64,000 nt of DNA from the NCBI RefSeq assembly GCF_024749285.1, contig NZ_CP087196.1, positions 6,076,001 through 6,140,000 of the forward strand. Reading direction: 5' to 3'. Of the stretch, positions 57,514 to 64,000 are shown piece by piece; position 1 is the first letter of the stretch; each line of letters starts with the position of its first letter. The DNA is from Pseudomonas sp. B21-015 (GTDB lineage Bacteria; Pseudomonadota; Gammaproteobacteria; Pseudomonadales; Pseudomonadaceae). The position numbers and the translations under genes were made by a program. The notes beneath the pieces are model-generated. The model ran no database searches and was not told the DNA's origin. It saw only the letters and a program-made list of their open reading frames with translations.

Positions 57514-59334
57514 TCAGTTACCGCTTTTCTTGGCAGCGCGGGTACGCTCGCTTTCGCCCAGGATCTTCTTGCGAAGACGGATGGACTTAGGAGTGACTTC
57601 ACACAGCTCGTCTTCCTGTACGAACTCCAGAGCTTGCTCCAGAGTGAACTTGACAGGCGGAACCAGAGCGATGGTTTCGTCTTTACCCGAAGCACGCATG
57701 TTGTCGAGCTTCTTGCCTTTAGTCGGGTTAACACCCAGGTCGTTGTCGCGGCTGTTCAGACCAACGATTTGACCTTCATAGATGTCCTGGCCGTGTTCTA
57801 CGAACAGCTTGCCACGCGCCTGCAGGGTTTCCAGCGAGTAAGTCAGTGCCTTACCGGTCGCTACCGACACCAGTACACCGTTCTGACGGCCGGACATGTC
57901 GCCGGACTTCATCACGTCGTAACGGTCGAAGATCGAGGTCAGGATGCCGCCACCGGAAGTGAGGGTCAGGAACTCGTTACGGAAACCGATCAGGCCACGT
58001 GCCGGGATGTTGTACTCAAGGCGCACACGGCCCTTGCCATCCGGAACCATGTTGGTCAGGTCGCCTTTACGCAGGCCCATTTGCTCCATGATCGCGCCCT
58101 GGGATTCTTCTGGCAGGTCGATGGTCACGTTTTCGTACGGTTCGTGCTTGACGCCGTCAACCATGCGGATGATCACTTCCGGACGACCAACACCCATTTC
58201 GAAGCCTTCGCGACGCATGGTTTCGATCAGTACCGAGAGGTGCAGCTCACCACGGCCGGAGACTTTGAACTTGTCAGCCGAGTCGCCTTCTTCAACACGC
58301 AGAGCAACGTTGTACAGCAGCTCTTTGTCCAGACGTTCCTTGATGTTACGGCTGGTCACGAACTTGCCTTCTTTACCGCAGAAAGGCGAGTCGTTTACCT
58401 GGAAGGTCATGGAAACGGTTGGCTCGTCGACGGTCAACGGCTTCATCGCTTCAACGTTCAGTGGGTCGCACAGCGTGTCGGAGATGAACAGTTGCTCGAA
58501 GCCGCTGATGCAGACGATGTCGCCGGCAGCTGCTTCTTCAACGTCGATACGGTGCAGACCGTGGTGACCCATCAGCTTCAGGATACGACCGTTGCGTTTT
58601 TTGCCGTCGGCGTCGATAGCGACAACCGGAGTGTTCGGCTTGATGCGGCCACGAGCGATACGGCCAACACCGATAACACCCAGGAAGCTGTTGTAGTCCA
58701 GAGCGGAGATCTGCATCTGGAACGGACCGTCACGGTCAACAGCCGGAGCTGGAACGTTGTCGACGATCGACTGGTACAGCGGGGTCATGTCTTCAGCCAT
58801 GTCGGTGTGGTCCAGACCGGCAATACCGTTCAGGGCCGAGGCGTAGACGACTTTGAAGTCCAGCTGTTCTTCGGTGGCACCCAGGTTGTCGAACAGGTCG
58901 AAGATCTGGTCCAGAACCCAGTCCGGACGCGCGCCTGGACGGTCAACCTTGTTGATCACCACGATTGGACGCAGGCCGGCTTCGAAAGCCTTCTTGGTCA
59001 CGAAACGGGTTTGCGGCATAGGGCCGTCTTGAGCGTCAACCAGCAGCAGAACGGAGTCGACCATCGACATAACGCGTTCAACTTCGCCGCCGAAGTCGGC
59101 GTGGCCCGGGGTGTCCACGATGTTGATGTGGTAGCCGTTCCAGTTGATGGCGGTGTTTTTCGCCAGAATGGTAATACCGCGCTCTTTCTCCTGGTCGTTG
59201 GAGTCCATCACGCGCTCGTCGTTGAGCTCGTTGCGCTCCAGGGTGCCGGATTGACGCAAGAGTTTGTCTACCAGGGTGGTTTTACCATGGTCAACGTGAG
59301 CAATGATGGCGATGTTGCGTAGATTTTCGATCAC
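57514..59334 (-). CDS. typA: Ribosome-associated translational GTPase TypA/BipA
   Basis: TypA is an EF-G-like GTPase that binds the ribosome and helps 50S assembly and stress or low-temperature adaptation. The gene starts with GTG at 59334 ([17 protein letters not shown]) and has 606 residues. G motifs: AHVDHGKTT (P-loop), [11 protein letters not shown] and [13 protein letters not shown]-Tu-like domain II, EF-G-like domains III and V and a TypA-specific C-terminal domain (with [20 protein letters not shown]) follow in order. Confidence 0.98.
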   Translation of the reverse strand: MIENLRNIAIIAHVDHGKTTLVDKLLRQSGTLERNELNDERVMDSNDQEKERGITILAKNTAINWNGYHINIVDTPGHADFGGEVERVMSMVDSVLLLVDAQDGPMPQTRFVTKKAFEAGLRPIVVINKVDRPGARPDWVLDQIFDLFDNLGATEEQLDFKVVYASALNGIAGLDHTDMAEDMTPLYQSIVDNVPAPAVDRDGPFQMQISALDYNSFLGVIGVGRIARGRIKPNTPVVAIDADGKKRNGRILKLMGHHGLHRIDVEEAAAGDIVCISGFEQLFISDTLCDPLNVEAMKPLTVDEPTVSMTFQVNDSPFCGKEGKFVTSRNIKERLDKELLYNVALRVEEGDSADKFKVSGRGELHLSVLIETMRREGFEMGVGRPEVIIRMVDGVKHEPYENVTIDLPEESQGAIMEQMGLRKGDLTNMVPDGKGRVRLEYNIPARGLIGFRNEFLTLTSGGGILTSIFDRYDVMKSGDMSGRQNGVLVSVATGKALTYSLETLQARGKLFVEHGQDIYEGQIVGLNSRDNDLGVNPTKGKKLDNMRASGKDETIALVPPVKFTLEQALEFVQEDELCEVTPKSIRLRKKILGESERTRAAKKSGN

Positions 59335-59473
59335 TTGTGTATCTCGATCAGAGGATTCGGTGTGCTGACAAGTCTTGGCAGCGATTTACAGTAGAGTCAG
59401 GCCTTGCCGTTACAGCTTGACGGCAGAGTCGGGGGGCCGGTGACGCAGGCCACAGGCAAACAGCCCCGGGCTC

Positions 59474-60928
59474 TTAGCTCGGTCGATAAACGCGCACATT
59501 GGCATGCCCCTCACTGAGCAAATGGTGAGCATGCAGGCGACTCATCACGCCTTTGTCGCAATACAGCAGGTACTGGCGAGTAGGGTCCAGTTCCTTGAAA
59601 CGAGCGTTCAGTGCATAAAACGGCATCGCTTGTACCTCGATGCCAGCAAGCACCAGCGGGTCGTCTTCGGCGGCATCCGGGTGACGGATGTCAATGATGA
59701 TCTGGCCCGCCAGCGCTTCGCTGACTTCTTCAATCTGCAAGTCCTGGCCCAATTCGTCGATCACGCGATCGATCGGCACCAGCTTGGCGTTCTCGAGCGC
59801 ACGCTCGAGCACCGCCATGTCGAACTCTTTCTCTTCATGCTCCACGCGCGGACGCTTGGCGTGGGTCTTGGGGTTCACCGAGATGACCCCGCAGTATTCC
59901 GGCATGTGCTTGGCAAAGTCGGCGGTGCCGATTTCGTTGGCCAGGTCGATGATGTCCTGCTTGTGACTGGCGATCAGCGGACGCAACACCAGCTTGTCGG
60001 TCACACAGTCGATCACGGACAGGTTCGGCAGTGTCTGGCTCGACACCTGGGAAATCGCTTCGCCGGTGACCAGCGCTTCGATGTCCAGCCGATCGGCAAT
60101 ACGGGAAGCAGCGCGCAACATCATACGCTTCAAAACTACACCCATATGACTGTTATCGACTTTCCCGAGAATTTCTCCCAGTACTTCCTCGAACGGCACA
60201 CTGACAAATAACACGCGTTGGGAGCTGCCGTACTTCTTCCAGATGAAGTGCGCGACTTCCATCACGCCCAGTTCGTGGGCACGTCCGCCCAGATTGAAGA
60301 AGCAGAAATGGCTCATCAGCCCGCGGCGCATGATCTGGTAGGCGGCGACGGTGGAATCGAAGCCGCCGGACATCAGCACAAGTGTCTGCTCCAGGGCACC
60401 CAGCGGATAACCACCGATGCTGTTGTGCTGGCTGTGGATCACGAACAACCGTTTGTCGCGAATTTCGATGCGAACTTCGATTTCAGGCTCTTTCAGGGAG
60501 ATTCCGGCGGCGCCGCACTGACGACGCAACTGGCTGCCGACGTATTTCTCCACGTCCATGGAGCTGAATTCGTGCTTGCCGGCGCGCTTGCAGCGCACCG
60601 AAAAAATCTTCCCGGCCAGCGCATCGCCGAAGTGCAGCTTGCACTTCTCGACGATGTCGTCGAAGTCGCCCAACGGGTATTCATCCACCTGCAGGAAATG
60701 CGCGATGCCCGGCATGCAGCTCAGGCGCTCGGTCATCTCCTTCAGGGCTTTCGGGTCGCTGACGCGGGTTTCCAGCTCGAGATTGTCCCACACACCGTTC
60801 ACCACCACGGCCGGGTCCAGATCGCGGAGCACGGTGCGGATGTTTTTGGCCAACTGGCGGATGAAACGCATCCGTACCGGGCGGCTCTTGATGGTGATCT
60901 CGGGGAAGACTTTTACGATTAGTTTCAT
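59474..60928 (-). CDS. thiI: tRNA 4-thiouridine synthase / thiamine sulfurtransferase ThiI
   Basis: ThiI adenylates U8 of tRNA and inserts sulphur to give 4-thiouridine, and supplies sulphur for the thiazole of thiamine. The ATG at 60928 gives [10 protein letters not shown] and 484 residues. Domains: ferredoxin-like plus THUMP RNA-binding (about 1-165), PP-loop ATPase with [16 protein letters not shown] (about 175-385), and a C-terminal rhodanese domain (about 400-484) with the persulphide Cys in [11 protein letters not shown]. Presence of the rhodanese domain indicates the full E. coli-like activity. It is divergent from glnA. Confidence 0.97.
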   Translation of the reverse strand: MKLIVKVFPEITIKSRPVRMRFIRQLAKNIRTVLRDLDPAVVVNGVWDNLELETRVSDPKALKEMTERLSCMPGIAHFLQVDEYPLGDFDDIVEKCKLHFGDALAGKIFSVRCKRAGKHEFSSMDVEKYVGSQLRRQCGAAGISLKEPEIEVRIEIRDKRLFVIHSQHNSIGGYPLGALEQTLVLMSGGFDSTVAAYQIMRRGLMSHFCFFNLGGRAHELGVMEVAHFIWKKYGSSQRVLFVSVPFEEVLGEILGKVDNSHMGVVLKRMMLRAASRIADRLDIEALVTGEAISQVSSQTLPNLSVIDCVTDKLVLRPLIASHKQDIIDLANEIGTADFAKHMPEYCGVISVNPKTHAKRPRVEHEEKEFDMAVLERALENAKLVPIDRVIDELGQDLQIEEVSEALAGQIIIDIRHPDAAEDDPLVLAGIEVQAMPFYALNARFKELDPTRQYLLYCDKGVMSRLHAHHLLSEGHANVRVYRPS

Positions 60929-61258
60929 GAAAACAGCGCGCGCAGGGCCAGCCGAAAAAGGGGGGCGCGGATTATAGCGGAAATTGCTCAAGGTTTAACC
61001 AGTTAATGTGCAGAAGGTTTTGCTCGCACCAAAACAGGTCATTTACGGAGTTAGACGCTACATTACAGGGCGATATTTTGCGCTTTCTGGCGCCTTGCAC
61101 CGTTATAAGCGCGATATAGGGGCAAAAAACCCATGGTGGGGCACTGGCATGCAATTTGCTCCCTTGTGAGGCAGGTTGCCATGGCAGAGTATTCGCGCCG
61201 GCATCACCCACATTCTAAGGGCATCCATTACTAAGCCCGAAGCCACCCGGAGGACACT
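60929..61258. other. thiI-glnA divergent intergenic region
   Basis: 330 bases without a gene holding the promoters of thiI (not recognised) and glnA (sigma-54). TGCACC half-sites, such as at 61096-61101, could be parts of NtrC sites but no full dyad is convincing. Confidence 0.6.
61144..61160 (+). promoter_or_regulatory. Sigma-54 promoter of glnA
   Basis: CTGGCATGCAATTTGCT has the -24 GG (61146-61147) and -12 GC (61158-61159) at exact spacing. The start is predicted near 61171, about 88 nt before the glnA ATG. This agrees with the NtrC-controlled glnA promoter of enteric bacteria and pseudomonads. Confidence 0.82.
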
Positions 61259-62665
61259 ATGTCGAAGTCGGTTCAACTCATCAAAGATCATGACGTCAAG
61301 TGGATTGATCTGCGCTTCACGGACACCAAAGGCACTCAGCACCACGTGACCATGCCGGCTCGCGATGCGCTGGATGAAGCTTTCTTCGAAGAAGGCAAAA
61401 TGTTCGACGGTTCCTCCATCGCAGGCTGGAAAGGCATCGAAGCTTCCGACATGATCCTGATGCCGGACGACAGCACTGCCGTTCTCGACCCGTTCACCGA
61501 AGAGCCGACCCTGATCCTGGTTTGCGACGTGATCGAACCTTCGACCATGCAAGGCTACGACCGTGACCCACGTGCGATCGCCAAGCGTGCCGAGGAATAC
61601 CTGAAGTCGACCGGTATTGGCGACACCGTATTTGTGGGCCCGGAGCCTGAGTTCTTCATCTTCGACGAAGTGAAGTTCAAGTCCGACATCTCCGGCTCGA
61701 TGTTCAAAATCTACTCCGAACAAGGTTCGTGGATGTCCGACCAGGACGTGGAAGGCGGCAACAAAGGCCACCGTCCAGGCGTCAAAGGCGGCTACTTCCC
61801 TGTTCCGCCGTTCGATCACGACCACGAAATCCGTACCTCCATGTGCAACGCCATGGAAGAAATGGGCCTGACCATCGAAGTTCACCACCACGAAGTGGCG
61901 ACTGCCGGTCAGAACGAAATCGGCGTGAAGTTCAACACCCTGGTTGCCAAGGCTGACGAAGTTCAGACCCTCAAGTACTGCGTACACAACGTTGCTGACG
62001 CCTACGGCCGCACCGCGACCTTCATGCCCAAGCCTCTGTACGGCGACAACGGCTCGGGTATGCACGTTCACCTGTCCATCGCCAAAGATGGCAAGAACAC
62101 CTTCGCTGGCGAAGGCTATGCCGGCCTGTCCGACACCGCTCTGTACTTCATCGGCGGCATCATCAAGCACGGTAAGGCCCTGAACGGCTTCACCAACCCG
62201 TCGACCAACTCCTACAAGCGTCTGGTCCCAGGTTTCGAAGCGCCAGTGATGCTGGCCTACTCGGCTCGCAACCGTTCCGCTTCGATCCGTATTCCTTACG
62301 TGTCCAGCCCTCGCGCTCGCCGTATCGAAGCCCGCTTCCCGGATCCGGCAGCCAACCCGTACCTGGGCTTCGCTGCACTGCTGATGGCTGGCCTGGACGG
62401 CATCCAGAACAAGATCCACCCAGGCGACGCGGCTGACAAAAACCTGTACGACCTGCCGCCTGAAGAGGCGAAAGAGATCCCACAAGTTTGCGGCAGCCTG
62501 AAAGAAGCCCTGGAAGAGCTGGACAAAGGTCGTGCGTTCCTGACCAAAGGCGGCGTTTTCAGCGACGACTTCATCGACGCTTACATCGCCCTGAAAAGCG
62601 AAGAAGAAATCAAGGTTCGCACCTTCGTACACCCACTGGAATATGAGCTGTACTACAGCTGCTGA
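61259..62665 (+). CDS. glnA: Glutamine synthetase type I GlnA
   Basis: GlnA makes glutamine from glutamate, ammonia and ATP, the main ammonia-assimilating enzyme. It has 468 residues. Active-site elements include [21 protein letters not shown], the metal-binding [15 protein letters not shown], and NRSASIRIP. Tyr397 in [10 protein letters not shown] is the adenylylation site, so activity is subject to GlnE control. A GGAGG ribosome-binding site precedes the ATG. Confidence 0.98.
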   Translation: MSKSVQLIKDHDVKWIDLRFTDTKGTQHHVTMPARDALDEAFFEEGKMFDGSSIAGWKGIEASDMILMPDDSTAVLDPFTEEPTLILVCDVIEPSTMQGYDRDPRAIAKRAEEYLKSTGIGDTVFVGPEPEFFIFDEVKFKSDISGSMFKIYSEQGSWMSDQDVEGGNKGHRPGVKGGYFPVPPFDHDHEIRTSMCNAMEEMGLTIEVHHHEVATAGQNEIGVKFNTLVAKADEVQTLKYCVHNVADAYGRTATFMPKPLYGDNGSGMHVHLSIAKDGKNTFAGEGYAGLSDTALYFIGGIIKHGKALNGFTNPSTNSYKRLVPGFEAPVMLAYSARNRSASIRIPYVSSPRARRIEARFPDPAANPYLGFAALLMAGLDGIQNKIHPGDAADKNLYDLPPEEAKEIPQVCGSLKEALEELDKGRAFLTKGGVFSDDFIDAYIALKSEEEIKVRTFVHPLEYELYYSC

Positions 62666-62700
62666 TCCGGTAGCGCCGCGGTACGCGGCGTGACAAAAGA

Positions 62701-62726
62701 GAGGCCTCCTTCGGGAGGCCTTTTTT
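62701..62726 (+). terminator. Rho-independent terminator of glnA
   Basis: AGGCCTCC-TTCG-GGAGGCCT followed by six T residues, a perfect 8-bp stem with the very stable TTCG loop. A further GC-rich inverted repeat (CGCCGCG/CGCGGCG) lies just before it. Confidence 0.93.
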
Positions 62727-62799
62727 GTGGGCGAACGTCTGTCATCGGATACCCGGTTGCGTGCATCATGCCCTTCATCCGATAAAGCCGAGATCCCCC

Positions 62800-63348
62800 A
62801 TGCGCCTACGCCCATGCCTTGCCTTGCTCACTGCCTTACTGACCAACAGCGCTTTTGCCGACCCGGCACCTGCCGCCCTCGCCCCATTACTTGGCACCAT
62901 CGAGGAGCGCCTGGCGATTGCCGATCAGGTCGCGTTGAGCAAATGGGACAGCGGCAAACCCGTCGAGGACCGTCAGCGCGAGCGCGAGGTGATTGCCGGT
63001 GCCGTCACCCTGGCACCTGCCTATAAATTGAGCAACGAAGCTGTCGAGCAATTTTTCTCGGCGCAGATCGAGGCCAATAAACTGGTGCAGTACGCGCACC
63101 TGTCTGACTGGCATGCCCAAGGCAAGGCACCCGACGCCCCTCGCCCCGATCTCGTCGGGCAGATCCGCCCACAACTTGATCGGTTACAAAAACGCCTGCT
63201 GCAACAACTGGCCGACTTCAGCCCTTATCGCAACGACCCGCAGTGCCCCTCCTGGCTGGCCAAGGCCAATAAAACCGGCGCCCAAGTGTCGCTGCGCGAA
63301 CTCGCCAAGGTGCGCGCCACCGCTGAGTTGTGCAGCACCAGCCGCTGA
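62800..63348 (+). CDS. Exported chorismate mutase (AroQ gamma class)
   Basis: Chorismate mutase converts chorismate to prephenate. The ATG at 62800 gives MRLRPCLALLTALLTNSAFA, a clear signal peptide cleaved before DPAPAA, so the 182-residue protein is periplasmic, as for AroQ-gamma (*AroQ) enzymes. Signature segments are ERLAIADQVALSKWDSGKPVEDRQRE and QFFSAQIEANKLVQY, carrying the Arg, Lys, Glu and Gln active-site residues. Two Cys residues near the C terminus (CPSW and ELCSTS) may form a disulphide. It lies after the glnA terminator and is probably transcribed from its own promoter. Confidence 0.9.
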   Translation: MRLRPCLALLTALLTNSAFADPAPAALAPLLGTIEERLAIADQVALSKWDSGKPVEDRQREREVIAGAVTLAPAYKLSNEAVEQFFSAQIEANKLVQYAHLSDWHAQGKAPDAPRPDLVGQIRPQLDRLQKRLLQQLADFSPYRNDPQCPSWLAKANKTGAQVSLRELAKVRATAELCSTSR

Positions 63349-63449
63349 GCCGGCCTGCCGACATGCGCTGATGTGCTCTATGCTCAGCGCTTAGTCGCCA
63401 TGAACGGAACAGGGCCGGACACTTGCCCAACGGCCAATGGAAGCCTGCA

Positions 63450-63965
63450 ATGCGCTCATTGTTGTTATGCCTGCTCGTACTGATCGCCCTGCCCGCCGCC
63501 GCGCAGATCTATAAGTACACCGATGCCAACGGCAACACTGCCTACAGCAATCAACCGCCCGATGGCGTTAAAGCTCAACCGGTCGAATTGCCACCGCTCA
63601 ACAGTGTCGAGCGTCAGTCGCCAAGCGAGCCGGTAGCACCTGTACAAGCCAGTAGCCGCGACCAGCCCCACAGCGCCTATCAAGTGTTGGAGCTGACTGG
63701 CCTGCCCACCGAAGAAGCCTTGCGCGCCAACAACGGCACGTTCACCGTCAGCGTATTGATCAATCCGCGCCTGCAAGGCTCTCACCGATTGAGGCTGTTA
63801 CTGGACGATCAACCCTACGGCCAGCCGAGCAACGTACCGATTCTGCAATTGGTGAACATCGACCGCGGCGAACACCGCTTTGCGGTTCAGGTGATCGATG
63901 GGCAAAACGTCGTACAGCAGAGCCCCACCGTGACTCTCACCGTACAACGGGTGCATAAGCCTTGA
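63450..63965 (+). CDS. DUF4124 domain-containing exported protein
   Basis: A 171-residue exported protein. The ATG at 63450 after GGAAG gives MRSLLLCLLVLIALPAAAQ, a signal peptide. The DUF4124 motif IYKYTDANGNTAYSNQPPDG (residues about 20-40) follows directly, then a Pro/Ser-rich linker and a C-terminal beta-sandwich-like part (about 95-165). Such proteins lie between glnA and ntrBC in many pseudomonads. Function is unknown. An in-frame extension upstream from a TTG at 63423 is rejected. Confidence 0.85.
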   Translation: MRSLLLCLLVLIALPAAAQIYKYTDANGNTAYSNQPPDGVKAQPVELPPLNSVERQSPSEPVAPVQASSRDQPHSAYQVLELTGLPTEEALRANNGTFTVSVLINPRLQGSHRLRLLLDDQPYGQPSNVPILQLVNIDRGEHRFAVQVIDGQNVVQQSPTVTLTVQRVHKP

Positions 63966-64000
63966 GGGCCTGGTTGTTGGCCGCGTGCCTGATCAGCCTG
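63962..64000 (+). CDS. Start of a further exported protein gene, cut by the window end
   Basis: A TTG at 63962 overlaps the preceding stop codon and opens a frame reading MRAWLLAACLISL, which looks like the first part of a signal peptide. A second DUF4124-type gene is expected at this place in pseudomonads. Only 13 codons are visible, so the call is tentative. Confidence 0.45.
   Translation, partial: MRAWLLAACLISL

Noticed and set aside
57634..59322. 562-codon open frame antisense to typA
   Set aside because: Fully antisense to a certain gene, composition is an artefact of typA codon bias, no ribosome-binding site.
61096..61112. TGCACCGTTATAAGCGC as an NtrC site upstream of glnA
   Set aside because: Only the left half-site matches; the right half has almost no agreement with TGGTGCA, so I do not call it as a site.
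61103..62815. 570-codon open frame antisense to glnA
   Set aside because: It covers the glnA promoter and terminator as well as the gene, and has no domain; a shadow frame.
1..64000. Search for tRNA, rRNA, insertion-sequence transposases, prophage or integrative elements
   Set aside because: No sequence resembling these was found; gene content and base composition are uniform and match conserved Pseudomonas core synteny.

Overview
The window is a stretch of conserved core chromosome from a fluorescent Pseudomonas, most likely the P. fluorescens species complex. The evidence is high GC, the class II (medium-chain-length) PHA locus next to hslU, a complete five-step hut pathway with HutF and HutG, many Pseudomonas REP-type repeats, and a gene order (hslU-pha-ubi-his-tat ... 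opgGH ... hut ... fbp ... typA-thiI-glnA) that matches what is known of P. aeruginosa around PA5054-PA5119. I see no rRNA, tRNA, transposase, prophage or CRISPR.

Layout. 1-1.7 kb: end of hslU and a DUF971 gene. 1.8-9.0 kb: PHA storage locus, phaC1-phaZ-phaC2-phaD on the plus strand, then phasin genes phaI-phaF and a small PHA-system gene on the minus strand. 9.1-15.2 kb: ubiE-ubiJ-ubiB, hisI-hisE, tatA-tatB-tatC and rsmE in tightly packed, overlapping operons. 15.4-20.1 kb: an HBM-type chemoreceptor (McpK-like) and a polar amino-acid ABC transporter. 20.3-27.5 kb: opgG-opgH, pip-dtd and an HSL-type esterase. 27.6-43.8 kb: the histidine-utilisation cluster. 43.9-50.3 kb: lipocalin, a small lipoprotein, a dCache chemoreceptor, fbp-DUF924 and DUF3999. 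50.3-64 kb: DUF2339, glgP, a YkgJ-like protein, typA, thiI, glnA, a secreted chorismate mutase and DUF4124 genes.

How it works together. The main physiological theme is carbon and nitrogen balance: PHA storage, histidine as a carbon and nitrogen source, glutamine synthetase, gluconeogenesis (Fbp) and glycogen breakdown (GlgP). Three correctly spaced -24/-12 (sigma-54) promoters can be read directly, upstream of phaC1, hutU and glnA. The hutU promoter carries a perfect 14-bp dyad, the expected HutC operator, lying across the predicted transcription start.

The most unusual observations are: a second histidase-family gene (hutH-like) whose Ala-Ser-Gly segment, the source of the MIO electrophile, is replaced by an unrelated shorter loop while other active-site residues remain; a perfect 9-base complement of the hutU Shine-Dalgarno about 93 nt upstream in the hutU leader; three copies of a ~100-bp palindromic element placed only at gene borders in the hut region; a dCache receptor lacking one expected amino-acid-contacting Asp; and a ~80-residue charged low-complexity insertion in OpgG. 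Most of the window is otherwise ordinary housekeeping sequence, and no wholly new system is evident.
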